The position numbers and the translations under genes were made by a program. Shown piece by piece: positions 1 to 7,853 of a stretch of DNA of 64,000 bases. Source of the DNA: Clostridia bacterium (GTDB lineage Bacteria; Bacillota; Clostridia; Peptostreptococcales; Acidaminobacteraceae); assembly GCA_018399635.1 (NCBI GenBank), contig JAGYOH010000010.1, forward strand, positions 1 to 64,000. Direction: 5' to 3'. The stretch's first letter is position 1; the number at the start of each line of letters is the position of its first letter. The notes beneath the pieces are model-generated. The model was given only the letters and a program-made list of their open reading frames with translations. It did no database searches and was not told the origin of the DNA.

Positions 1-82
1 ATGAGGGGGCGGTGGTAATCCCACTGCTCTACTCTATCAAGGGTGGATAAATAACTATCTACCCTAACCTGACGGCATTAAT

Positions 83-112
83 TTCTTAAATACCAGATAA
101 TTGCTGTATAAT
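83..112 (+). promoter_or_regulatory. Candidate sigma-A promoter for the Fic gene
   Basis: A perfect TATAAT lies at 107-112, with a weak -35 (TTCTTA, 83-88) 18 bases upstream. The ribosome site follows at 131-138, so the leader would be short. The -10 is convincing and the -35 is not. Confidence 0.4.
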
Positions 113-146
113 ATAACAAATACTGTGAAAAAGGAGGGATGTATTC

Positions 147-935
147 TTGGACCAATACAATCAGGTCGTTGAACTTTGGCAATCATACAAAATCGCATCC
201 GCCGAGGATTTGGATAAATACCTGGACAGCTTCCGAATCCTCTTTGCCTTTCATTCCGGGAAAATAGAGAACGAGGAAATTACCTACCATGATACCAGGG
301 AAATCTTTGAAAACGGTCGGGTGGTGGGCTTCACCGGGAGTCCCCGCGCTCTGTTTGAACAGCAGAACCAAAAGCTGTGCTATGAGTTTTTAAAGGAAAA
401 AATTGTGAAGCAGGAGCCTATCAGCATCCAACTGATCAAGGAGATGCATAGTGTTCTCACGGGAGGAACCTACGATGAGCGCAGGTACATCGCCAATGAG
501 GAACGCCCTGGCGAGTTTAAAAAGCACGATTATGTAACCGGCATCCATGAAGTGGGCTCCGCTGCGGAAGATGTGGAAAAGGATATGGATGAACTCATTA
601 CCGAAGTAAACAGATATGACGGGCCGGATATCTTGAAAGTAGCCGCCTATCTTCACGCCAGGTTTGAGTATATCCATCCCTTCGCCGACGGCAACGGCCG
701 AGTGGGCAGGACCCTGATGAATTACTATCTCATGCTTCATAACCATCCGCCACTGATCGTCTATGACGAGGATAAGGTATTATATTACGAATGCCTGCAA
801 AAGTATGACGAAACCGAGGATCTGAATTCTCTCTGTGAATTTTTCAAATATGAAACAGAAAAAACATGGAAAAAGGCACTGGCTCTTGCCAATGGTGTAA
901 AGCAGGAGCGCAAGGGCCTGCCGGATTTTAGGTGA
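147..935 (+). CDS. Fic family protein (AMP-transferase), class II self-inhibited
   Basis: A 262-residue Fic-domain protein. Fic enzymes usually transfer AMP from ATP to a hydroxyl side chain of a target protein. The full active-site motif HPFADGNGRVGR is at residues 177-188 and provides the catalytic His and the anion-binding loop. Near the N terminus (residues 37-42) SGKIEN matches the inhibitory-helix motif [S/T]xxxE[G/N]. Its Glu blocks ATP binding in class II Fic proteins, so no separate antitoxin is needed, and none is seen nearby. The start is TTG at 147, chosen because AAGGAGGG sits 8 bases upstream; the ATG at 139 is out of frame. The target protein is unknown. The gene is more AT-rich than most of the window. 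Confidence 0.88.
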   Translation: MDQYNQVVELWQSYKIASAEDLDKYLDSFRILFAFHSGKIENEEITYHDTREIFENGRVVGFTGSPRALFEQQNQKLCYEFLKEKIVKQEPISIQLIKEMHSVLTGGTYDERRYIANEERPGEFKKHDYVTGIHEVGSAAEDVEKDMDELITEVNRYDGPDILKVAAYLHARFEYIHPFADGNGRVGRTLMNYYLMLHNHPPLIVYDEDKVLYYECLQKYDETEDLNSLCEFFKYETEKTWKKALALANGVKQERKGLPDFR

Positions 936-996
936 GGTTGGGGGCGGTTCTTTTGCTTCCATTATCAATAGCATATTAGAATAAACAAAAAAAGTG

Positions 997-1034
997 GTGA
1001 ACTACTCCCACTTCTATAAAGGGGGGTAGTTCAC
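997..1034. repeat. Inverted repeat resembling an IS200/IS605-type terminal hairpin
   Basis: GTGAACTAC (997-1005) is the exact reverse complement of GTAGTTCAC (1026-1034), and the TCCC/GGGG bases extend the stem. It stands exactly where the Fic remnant begins. The shape, with CTACTCCCACTTC in it, is like the subterminal hairpins of IS200/IS605 elements, but no transposase is attached. A plain hairpin is equally possible. Confidence 0.4.
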
Positions 1035-1036
1035 TA

Positions 1037-1462
1037 GCATTCTATTTGGAAGCTAATGACATTTTGCATAAACCAACTTTGTATTTGTCAAAGTTCATAA
1101 AACAGAACCAACAAGCCTACTATAAATGTTTATCCAATATTCATTGGGGTTATCGAAACAGCTCAAGAGGCAGTGGAGATTGCAAGAAGCATTGCTGCTA
1201 TTCACGAAGAAGACCTGAAGAAAATTAATGCAATGGGGCGTACCAGTGAGAATGCTCTCGTAATATATGAAGGCTTGTTTGACAAGCCTACAGTCAGTAT
1301 CGAAGAAGCTACAAAAAAATCGGAAATAAGCGTAGCAACAAGTGGTCGCTTGTTAGATAGGCTTTGCGAAGAAGTATCTTGAGCAATCTGGATAATCGTA
1401 CACGCAAGAAAGTTTTCATTAAGAAATTCGAATTTTGTGTCTTGAAAATCAGACCCCTATAA
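1037..1462 (+). pseudogene. Remnant of a second Fic/DOC protein (C-terminal part, frameshifted)
   Basis: Three reading frames have to be joined to recover a protein. The first (from about 1037) reads LEANDILHKPTLYLS, then KFIKQNQQAYY, as in Fic proteins downstream of the catalytic loop. A frame change near 1146 gives GVIETAQEAVEIARSIAAIH and continues to the winged-helix tail (SGRLLDRLCEE). A second frame change near 1375 gives ILSNLDNRTRKKVFIKKF, ending at TAA 1460-1462. The residues usually found between the Tyr-Tyr segment and GVIETA are deleted, and the whole Fic catalytic half is absent. It is not a copy of the intact gene at 147. It may be what is left of an older toxin-like locus. Confidence 0.7.
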
Positions 1463-1471
1463 GTTTCAAAC

Positions 1472-1508
1472 AAAAGACAGTCCGTAGAATCATGGCGGAC
1501 TGTCTTTT
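1472..1508. terminator. Bidirectional intrinsic terminator
   Basis: AAAAGACAGTCCG (1472-1484) pairs perfectly with CGGACTGTCTTTT (1496-1508). The T-run/A-run symmetry lets it serve the Fic remnant on plus and the ABC exporter operon on minus. Confidence 0.85.
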
Positions 1509-1569
1509 GCTTGTCAAGGGCAGGTGACAAGGCATTTCAAGCTATGAGTAAGGGGATAAAAGCGATTTT

Positions 1570-2802
1570 TCAATAGGAAATCCGGTCGCCATCCTCGATA
1601 ACATCCTCCGGACTGAGGATGATCACCTGGTCATTTTCTTCAAGGCCTTCAAGAATTTCATAACGGCGGTCGCCCCTGGCTCCTACAAGCACTTCTGTGA
1701 GTCGGGCCTTGTTCTCAAGGACTATAAAGACATAGTCCTTCTGGTCCTGCCTGAAGACCGCCTCCTTGGCCACGGTCAGTACCTCCTGCCGGCGGTTGAG
1801 CATGAATGTCAAGGCCACTTCCCGGCCCAGCAGGTGGAATTTCTCATCAACCTCGATCTCTACAAGGCCCTTTTGCTGGGCAACCCCAAGGTCTGAGATG
1901 ACGGTCTGGATCATGGGATGAATTCTTCGAATCTCCCCTTCAACCACCGTCGTATCATAGGTGATTGCTACCGGAGCCTTCATTTCCATCAGGACCAGGT
2001 CCTCTTCAAAGAGCCTGGAGGCCACGTAGTAGTCATTCTCATGAACCTGGACCACGGGACTCAAGGCGGCGACAAGTTCACCCTCTTCGACGAACAGATC
2101 GCTGACAATGCCGTCAAAGGGCGCTTTGATCTCGTATTTTTGAATCTGGACCTCCAGGGATTCGAGCTGGGCCACCAGGGACTCCAACTGGAAACGATAC
2201 TGCTGGACGACATCGGTGTCGCCTCCCCGGGAGGCGGTATCGGACTCGTTGAGGGCCATGATGTAGTTCATCTGGGCGACGGTGCTTTGCAATTCCAGGG
2301 AGTCGAGTTCGGACTGGCTGATGGCACCCATCTCAAAGAGGGTCTTGCCCTTGTCATAGTCATCCTGGCTTTTGAGGGAGTTTTCCCGGGCGATTTTCAC
2401 TGAACCTTCATAGTTTTCCAGGGTGAGTTCGTTGTAGGGTGCCGCCAGATAGGCGATGTTGCTTTCCAGGGATTTGATCTGGTATTCCAGAGATCTGAGT
2501 TGATAGTCGAGGGTGCTGTCGTCCATGCTGACCAGGGAATCCCCGGCCAGGACCTCGTCGCCGACCTCGACGAAAATCGAGAGGACTTCACTACTTCCTG
2601 GCGCCTTGAGCAGGAGACGGCGTTCGCTTTCTACCTTGCCGGTGCCGACAATGGCACGGTGGATGTCCCCTTTGACAGCTGCATCCAGGGTGACCTTGGT
2701 AGAGGCCGTCAAGAAGACGATAGCCCCGATGCCGCCGATGACCACTATGGCCAGCAAGAGCAGCAACAGCCGCTTCTTTGGTTCAAGTTTGATTTTATCC
2801 AT
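1570..2802 (-). CDS. HlyD-like membrane fusion / periplasmic-adaptor family protein
   Basis: 410 residues, last gene of a minus-strand four-gene exporter operon. One N-terminal membrane anchor (about 11-33) is followed by a split lipoyl/barrel-sandwich domain (first half around 58-95 with LKAPGSSEVLSIFVEVGD, second half around 228-250 with IKAPFDGIVSDLFVEEG). A long coiled-coil hairpin rich in Leu/Gln/Glu lies between them, and a beta-barrel domain follows. This is the architecture of MacA/HlyD-type adaptors. In Gram-positive bacteria such adaptors work with ABC permeases at the outer face of the membrane. AAGGAGG lies about 9 bases before the ATG. The gene starts 60 bases after the upstream permease. 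The substrate is not evident. Confidence 0.85.
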   Translation of the reverse strand: MDKIKLEPKKRLLLLLLAIVVIGGIGAIVFLTASTKVTLDAAVKGDIHRAIVGTGKVESERRLLLKAPGSSEVLSIFVEVGDEVLAGDSLVSMDDSTLDYQLRSLEYQIKSLESNIAYLAAPYNELTLENYEGSVKIARENSLKSQDDYDKGKTLFEMGAISQSELDSLELQSTVAQMNYIMALNESDTASRGGDTDVVQQYRFQLESLVAQLESLEVQIQKYEIKAPFDGIVSDLFVEEGELVAALSPVVQVHENDYYVASRLFEEDLVLMEMKAPVAITYDTTVVEGEIRRIHPMIQTVISDLGVAQQKGLVEIEVDEKFHLLGREVALTFMLNRRQEVLTVAKEAVFRQDQKDYVFIVLENKARLTEVLVGARGDRRYEILEGLEENDQVIILSPEDVIEDGDRISY

Positions 2803-2862
2803 CTCTTATAACCCTCCTTCAATCCTATTCAATCGCTATTAGAAAGCTGGGCCTTGCGGACT

Positions 2863-3867
2863 TCAATGCTCAAGACCCTTTCTGATTTTCGGTGCGAGTA
2901 CCAGGAAAACCAGGGAACTGATCATGATCACGATGGCGGTATAAAGCAGAATCTCCCCCCAGGACCCGCTCTTGGAAAGAATCAGGTCATTGGCCTTGTA
3001 GGTCCAGTAGAAGGGAATCCAGTAGAAGAACTTCTGCCATTTGTCCGCCAGGAGTTCTGCGGCGGCCACGGATCCCATCAGGGGGAGAAAGAGTATCTTG
3101 ATATTGCCGGCGGCGTTCATCACGTCATCGTTGTTGATTCCTTCAATGAAGCCCACCAGGACACTGATGATGGAAGAGGCCAGCATCATGAGCATGATCT
3201 GAAGCAGGTTCACGGTGCCGAAGCCGGTGATCACCAGCATGACCAGGAGTCCGGCCACGGGCACGACGATGCCGATGATGCTCTTGCCCATGATGAATTC
3301 GCCTCGTGAGATGGGGGATACGTTGATGGCGCTGACGGTATTGTCTACCTTCTCCTCGACAATGTTCAGGGCGATGAGCATGCCACCGAGGACCGAACCC
3401 AGCATGATGGCGACATTCACGAACAGCTTCTTCATGGGGGGGATGGTCCGGCCGAAATCCACCAGCTCGACGCTGGTGTCCTCAGCAGTCACGCCGAAGT
3501 ATTCGTAGGCCCTGAGGGTTTTGACATAGTCGATGAGGCCCTCCGGTTCGTTTCCCTGGGCAAGTATATGATAATCCCCCTTCTCAGGCAGGATTCCTAC
3601 GATATTGTCCCGTTTGGCCACCCGGTGCCGGATGTCTTCGGTGGTCTCGAAAAGCTCCACCACCGCATAATCCCTGTAATAGGCGACATGCTCCGGGTCA
3701 TCGTTTTCAAGGAGGGCGAGGGTCACCGTGGAGTCATTGATGCCCGGAAGGAAGAGATTGATGATCAGGGCGAAGAGCAGGGGAAAGGCGATGATGTAGA
3801 GGGCGATGAAGTCCCTGAGGCTGACCTTCATATCCCGGAGAAAAACCGCGATTATTTTTTGGTTCAC
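2863..3867 (-). CDS. ABC-2 type transporter permease (second permease)
   Basis: 334 residues with the ABC-2 permease layout: one membrane segment near residues 20-40, a soluble extracellular loop of roughly 110 residues, then five or six hydrophobic segments from about 150 to the end (for example IMLGSVLGGMLIALNIV). It begins with GTG, preceded by GGAGG about 9 bases upstream, 15 bases after the first permease ends. It likely forms a heterodimeric channel with the gene at 3883-5007, powered by the ATPase at 5008. Sequence alone does not show the exported substrate. Confidence 0.82.
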   Translation of the reverse strand: MNQKIIAVFLRDMKVSLRDFIALYIIAFPLLFALIINLFLPGINDSTVTLALLENDDPEHVAYYRDYAVVELFETTEDIRHRVAKRDNIVGILPEKGDYHILAQGNEPEGLIDYVKTLRAYEYFGVTAEDTSVELVDFGRTIPPMKKLFVNVAIMLGSVLGGMLIALNIVEEKVDNTVSAINVSPISRGEFIMGKSIIGIVVPVAGLLVMLVITGFGTVNLLQIMLMMLASSIISVLVGFIEGINNDDVMNAAGNIKILFLPLMGSVAAAELLADKWQKFFYWIPFYWTYKANDLILSKSGSWGEILLYTAIVIMISSLVFLVLAPKIRKGLEH

Positions 3868-3882
3868 TGTGTCTTCCTCCTC

Positions 3883-5007
3883 TCAACCCATGGTGAGGGT
3901 TTTCTTGAATCGATGATTGGCAAACCAGAAGAGCACCAGGCCGCATAGCAGATATCCCCCTGAGACGCTGAGGAGGTATCGGATATCGTCGCCGCCCAGG
4001 ATGATTTCCTTGAAACCCTCCAGCAGATGATAGGTCGGCAGAAAATGGATCCACTGGGGTTCCCAGCTGGGGGTGAAATAGGAAATATTGGGAATCATCA
4101 GAAAGACGATGAGAATGTAGAAGACACCGAAGGACTGCATCATGTCCCGGTAGTAGGAGGTCAGAACCAGGCCCAGGGATGAAAAGGCGAAGGCGGATAC
4201 CGTCACCAGCAGGAAGAGATTCAGATAATTCACGCCAAATCCCATCATGGGGACCACGAGAATCAGACTGGTTCCCAGCATGGTGACCATCAAAACGCCG
4301 ATCTTGCTCAAAAGATAATGCCATACCTTGGAGGCGGTCACCGCATAGGCGAGAATGATGCCCTCCTGTTTGTCCAGAAAAATATAGGCGGCGATGATGA
4401 AAAGTCCCATCAGACTGCCGTTGTAGGTGAGAAAGACCGGCAGGACATTCTCCCTGTTGTTGAGGGTCACCGGACTTTCTTCAAGGGTTTTTACGGTCTG
4501 GGTCTCCATGTGCCGCTGGATGAAACTGGGGCTGACCAGGTTGTTGTGGAGAATCATATAGAGGTTTTTCAGTCTTTGGGATTCATAGCCCTGCAGGTAA
4601 TACCTGTAGATCATGTCGCCTTCACTGCCGAGCAGGATTTCTACGGCGATTTCCCGATCTTCCTCCGCCAGAATTCTGAGGGCCTCCCGATCCTGGATGA
4701 AGTAGAGGTTGCGGGTATCCGTGACGAAAAGGTCGGCTTCGTAGACCCCATCTCCGACTTGAACCTCGACTTGCTGAGGGGTGATGGCCTCATCCTCCTC
4801 GTCCAGGATGCTCCTGTAGATTACTTCTACGTAGTCCTGCGGGAGGTCTCCGGCATAGAGGTATTCGTCGATTCTTGGGTCGCTTTTCTCGGGGACGGCA
4901 ATGAGCAGGATCAGAAGCAGTACGAAGGCCATGCCGACTTCGATATAGAAATACCAGCTTTTTGAAGACAACTGAAGTTCTTTGAGAAAACTGTACCACA
5001 GCTTCAC
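3883..5007 (-). CDS. ABC-2 type transporter permease (first permease)
   Basis: 374 residues. An N-terminal membrane segment (about 23-40) is followed by a soluble domain of about 180 residues and then six hydrophobic segments, typical of ABC-2 export permeases. The GTG start at 5007 abuts the TAA of the ATPase (5008-5010), so the two are translationally coupled. With two permeases, one ATPase and an adaptor, the operon resembles drug or lipid exporters of Bacillota and Actinobacteria. Its specificity is unassigned. Confidence 0.82.
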   Translation of the reverse strand: MKLWYSFLKELQLSSKSWYFYIEVGMAFVLLLILLIAVPEKSDPRIDEYLYAGDLPQDYVEVIYRSILDEEDEAITPQQVEVQVGDGVYEADLFVTDTRNLYFIQDREALRILAEEDREIAVEILLGSEGDMIYRYYLQGYESQRLKNLYMILHNNLVSPSFIQRHMETQTVKTLEESPVTLNNRENVLPVFLTYNGSLMGLFIIAAYIFLDKQEGIILAYAVTASKVWHYLLSKIGVLMVTMLGTSLILVVPMMGFGVNYLNLFLLVTVSAFAFSSLGLVLTSYYRDMMQSFGVFYILIVFLMIPNISYFTPSWEPQWIHFLPTYHLLEGFKEIILGGDDIRYLLSVSGGYLLCGLVLFWFANHRFKKTLTMG

Positions 5008-5862
5008 TTAAACCAGGCCCCTTCCTGTCACCTTGATGAAAATTTCCTCCAGGGTGGCCTCCTTGGTATGCATGGTTTGGATCGGATAAGTGTCGAGGAT
5101 GATTTTCAACCGTCCGATATCCTCTTGGTTCACAAAGGAAAGGGATTCTTTGATGATTTCATCGCCGGCCACGTATTCCACCTCGATGAATTTTTCACCG
5201 TACTGGAGTTTGAGGTTCTTGGGCGAGTCGATCAAGACCAGCCGGCCGTCCACGATGAAGCCCACCCGGTCGCAAAGCTCATCGGCGATGTACATGTTGT
5301 GGGTGGTGAGGAAGACCGTGACCCCCTTCTTGTTTTCTTCTTTGATGATGCCTTTGATTTCAGAGGCGATGGCCGGATCGAGGCCGGTGGTCGGTTCATC
5401 CAGAAACCAGAGGGTGGGATGGTTGATCATGGAGCGGGCAAAGGTCAGACGGTGTTTCATTCCCTTCGAATAATCCCCTGCCTTGATATCCCCCTTGTCA
5501 CTGAGTCCCACCAGTTTCAGAAGCTCCTCGGGGTCCCGGGTCTCCACATCGAAAAGCTTCCTGTAGAAGGCCAGGTTCTCCCTGCCTGTCATCTTGCTGT
5601 AGACGTTGGACTGCTCGAAGGACATGCCGATCTTGTTGAACATCACGTTCTTGATGTGCTTGACATCATAGCCCGCGACATTCACCTCTCCCTTCTGAAG
5701 CTGCAGCAGTCCGGTCAGGATTCCCTGGGTGGTGGATTTGCCGGCGCCGGAGGGGCCGAGGAAACCGAAAATCTCCCCTTCCTTGATTTCAAAACTGACG
5801 TCCTTGACGGCATATTGGTCGTCCTTGCTGTAGGAATGATACAGGTTCTTGACCGTGATCAT
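5008..5862 (-). CDS. ABC transporter ATP-binding protein
   Basis: 284 residues, first gene of the exporter operon. Walker A is GPSGAGKST (about 37-45), the ABC signature is the variant YSKGMKHRL, and Walker B with its catalytic Glu is LWFLDEPTTGLDP. The switch His follows in TTHN. A C-terminal domain of about 80 residues is typical of the DrrA/Nat-type export ATPases. The ATG start at 5862 has a purine-rich ribosome site. The inverted repeat at 5890-5912 lies just upstream and is a plausible operator for substrate-responsive control. Confidence 0.92.
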   Translation of the reverse strand: MITVKNLYHSYSKDDQYAVKDVSFEIKEGEIFGFLGPSGAGKSTTQGILTGLLQLQKGEVNVAGYDVKHIKNVMFNKIGMSFEQSNVYSKMTGRENLAFYRKLFDVETRDPEELLKLVGLSDKGDIKAGDYSKGMKHRLTFARSMINHPTLWFLDEPTTGLDPAIASEIKGIIKEENKKGVTVFLTTHNMYIADELCDRVGFIVDGRLVLIDSPKNLKLQYGEKFIEVEYVAGDEIIKESLSFVNQEDIGRLKIILDTYPIQTMHTKEATLEEIFIKVTGRGLV

Positions 5863-5889
5863 TTTCCATCCCCCTTTTTCCTTGGGATT

Positions 5890-5912
5890 GAACCGGTTAT
5901 GTCAACCGGTTC
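5890..5912. promoter_or_regulatory. Perfect inverted repeat, candidate operator of the ABC exporter operon
   Basis: GAACCGGTT and AACCGGTTC are separated by 5 bases (ATGTC). This 9-bp perfect dyad lies 28 bases upstream of the ATPase start on the minus strand. A TATGAT -10-like box (minus, 5928-5933) lies just upstream of it. TetR- or MerR-type regulators often use such dyads. No regulator gene is next to it. Confidence 0.5.
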
Positions 5913-6085
5913 CTTGATTTGATTCTATCATAACCTATGATTCCTTACATTGTTTTATGGTGTGATATCGTCACCCTTGTGCCTGTTTTTTACCGAATAG
6001 CACCGAAAAGCCCCTTGCTTTAGCCATGGGAATGAAAGGTGATCATATGTTTGCGTCATAAGCTTAAAGGGTGTATCATACAGGT

Positions 6086-6493
6086 ATGGATAACACTAAC
6101 TATCAATCAAATAAAAATGTAGTCTGTTCGTGCAAGTACCCTGTGGAATGGTGTCCTGAATATCGACGCAAGGTTATTGTTGGCCCTGTAGAGAAGCGCT
6201 TGAAGGAGATTGTAAAAGAGGTTGCCTCTTAAGCTAAACGTCGAAATCATTGAAATGCAAACCCTGCCAGATCACATACACTTGCAATTAGGTTGCCCCC
6301 AATTCGGCATCCATAAGGCTGTCAAAAGAATCAAGGGACAATCATCAAGAGTACTAAGAAGTGAATTCAAGCACTGACTACAAAACTACCTACTCTTTGG
6401 ACTAATCGTTATTTTGTTTCAACGGTTGGTGGTGCGCCCCTATCGGTTATTAAAGCATCTATTGAAAATCAGCAAAGGAATCAAAGGAAGTGA
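6086..6493 (+). pseudogene. tnpA: Degenerate IS200-type transposase TnpA, copy 1
   Basis: The N terminus reads MDNTNYQSNKNVVCSCKYP and then VEWCPEYRRKVIVGP, the hallmark start of Y1 transposases. A stop follows in the next segment (near 6230) and the frame changes. The HUH metal motif survives as DHIH (about 6270). The C terminus reads VSTVGGAPLSVIKASIENQ, where the catalytic Tyr normally sits in VIKxYIENQ; here it is Ser. The protein is therefore dead both by frameshift and by loss of the nucleophile. Confidence 0.8.
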
Positions 6494-6497
6494 TTCT

Positions 6498-7538
6498 ATG
6501 CGTACCGTCAAAATCAAACTAGCCCCCACAATTGAACAAGAAAATCTTTTTGATTTCAATCAGCAAAACCTATATCAAAACAGTCAATGAAATTGTGTCC
6601 GATATGGTCGAGGCTGAAAAGGCGCTTCAGCTCTCTTCGAAGATGTTGACGCACTGATGCCAAGTGCCGTCAAAAACCAAGCGATTCGTGATGCCAAAAG
6701 TGTCTACAAGAAATCAAAGAAACTGGGGACGGTTCCCATTCTCAGGAAACCGGTATGTCTTTGGAACAATCAAAACTATACCGTTAAGGAAAACACACTT
6801 GAGTTTCCTGTTTTGATTAACAGCAAATCCAAACGAATCGGAGTCAAAGCGATCTTTAATGATTATCAGAAGACTTTAATTGAAGAGGCTGCTAGACTTG
6901 GTATGCTTCGCATCACTCAGAAGTCGGGCAAATGGATTGCTCAGATTGCAATTGAAGACCCGAACGATCACAGTCACACAGATATCGTCATGGGCGTGGA
7001 TTCGGGCTCAAAGTTCAACCATTAGCTAAAAATATCTGATGGCAGGTCAAATTCTTCGGCAATGGCTGTATGAACAAGTTTTCAAGCGTCGCTTTCGAGC
7101 AATTAGAAAAACTCGGCCAATGAAAACCTTGAAGCTATCGGAAACTCTCTGATAAAGAGCAACGCTTGGATGAAAAACCAAGACCATAAGATTTCAAGAG
7201 AAATCGTCAATTTTGCAATCGAAAACCATGTAAGCACCATCAGACTTGAAAACTCTCGGGCATCAGACAAACGGCAAAGACAAGCCGTAAAAATAGAAAG
7301 AATCTGCACACCTGGTCATTCTATCGTTTGGCGGGCTACATTGAGTACAAGGCAAGGCTAGCGGGTATCACGGTGGAATATGTCGATCTGCTGCACCAGT
7401 CAGATTTGTCCGGTCTGTGGCAAGAAAAACAAAGCCAAAGGTAGAAACTACACTTGCAAGTGTGGATACCACTCCCATCGGGATCTGGTCGGTGCCATCA
7501 ACATCATTAAGGCACCTCTGATAGCTGGCGCTGCTTAA
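6498..7538 (+). pseudogene. tnpB: Degenerate TnpB (RuvC-like RNA-guided nuclease), copy 1
   Basis: It begins MRTVKIKLAPTIEQEN and shifts frame at the T-run near codon 18. The largest open piece (6657-7025) covers the central part (SAVKNQAIRDAKSVYKKSKK) up to the first RuvC Asp (GVDSG). Further frames give the Glu region (VSTIRLENSRA) and the C-terminal zinc ribbon (CPVCGKKN..., YTCKCGYHSHRDLVGAINII). At least five indels are needed to restore the frame. All three RuvC acidic residues are still readable in this copy. Confidence 0.82.
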
Positions 7539-7688
7539 GCAGTAGGCTTTGAGCCCATGCGACTATAGGTCCTGGCATGGGACGGGGTGATGGCACACCC
7601 CTTGACTCAGGGTCGTACTCCGATAGCAGAAATGCACTTCGGTTTAATCACCTGAGAATCCCCCGAATTTATTCGTGGGGAGTGTCAA
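7536..7688 (+). ncRNA. Right end / omega-RNA scaffold of IS copy 1
   Basis: This is the 153-base stretch from the tnpB stop to the element end. In active IS605 elements the corresponding sequence is transcribed as the guide (omega) RNA of TnpB, with the guide taken from the flank. Several hairpins are visible: CCATGC...GCATGG, GGGGTG...CACCCC and GAATCCCCCG...CGTGGGGA. It matches copy 2 with 5 substitutions and no indel. The guide would begin at 7689 (TTGGCAGACTGG). Confidence 0.55.
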
Positions 7689-7853
7689 TTGGCAGACTGG
7701 AACTTTTCACCATAGTCGCCTTGATTGCACCCAGGACCTGGCGCAATGAAATTTGATCAGAAAAAGATTTGACACTGCCAAAAGCAGCCCTCTACCATGA
7801 AAGGTTCAATCCTCATTGACAATCCGTCAGTGCAATGATCCGATAGGATAAAA

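Larger units (their letters stand above)
5989..7688 (+). mobile_element. IS200/IS605-family element, decayed copy 1
   Basis: About 1.7 kb with the order left end, tnpA (Y1/HUH transposase), tnpB (RuvC nuclease), 3' noncoding right end. Comparison with copy 2 (14855-16565) sets the limits: both start at a shared TTTACCGAATAGCACC and both end at GGGGAGTGTCAA, after which the flanks diverge. The left hairpin (GAAAAGCCCC..., 6005-6060) and the right-end structures are intact, but both genes carry multiple frameshifts. TTTAC just left of the element is the likely target tetra/pentanucleotide. There is no target duplication, as expected for this family. Confidence 0.88.

Noticed and set aside
1-64. 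Hairpin GGGTGGATA / TATCTACCC and GTGG-TAAT-CCAC near the window start, considered as an IS end
   Set aside because: The stems are short, with wobble pairs, no second end is visible, and the window edge cuts the context.
390-746. Open frame on the minus strand inside the Fic gene
   Set aside because: It is a shadow of the Fic gene in another frame, without a ribosome site or protein-like pattern; many similar long antisense frames (for example 12705-14633, 18258-19493, 49612-51321) are GC-driven shadows of real genes.
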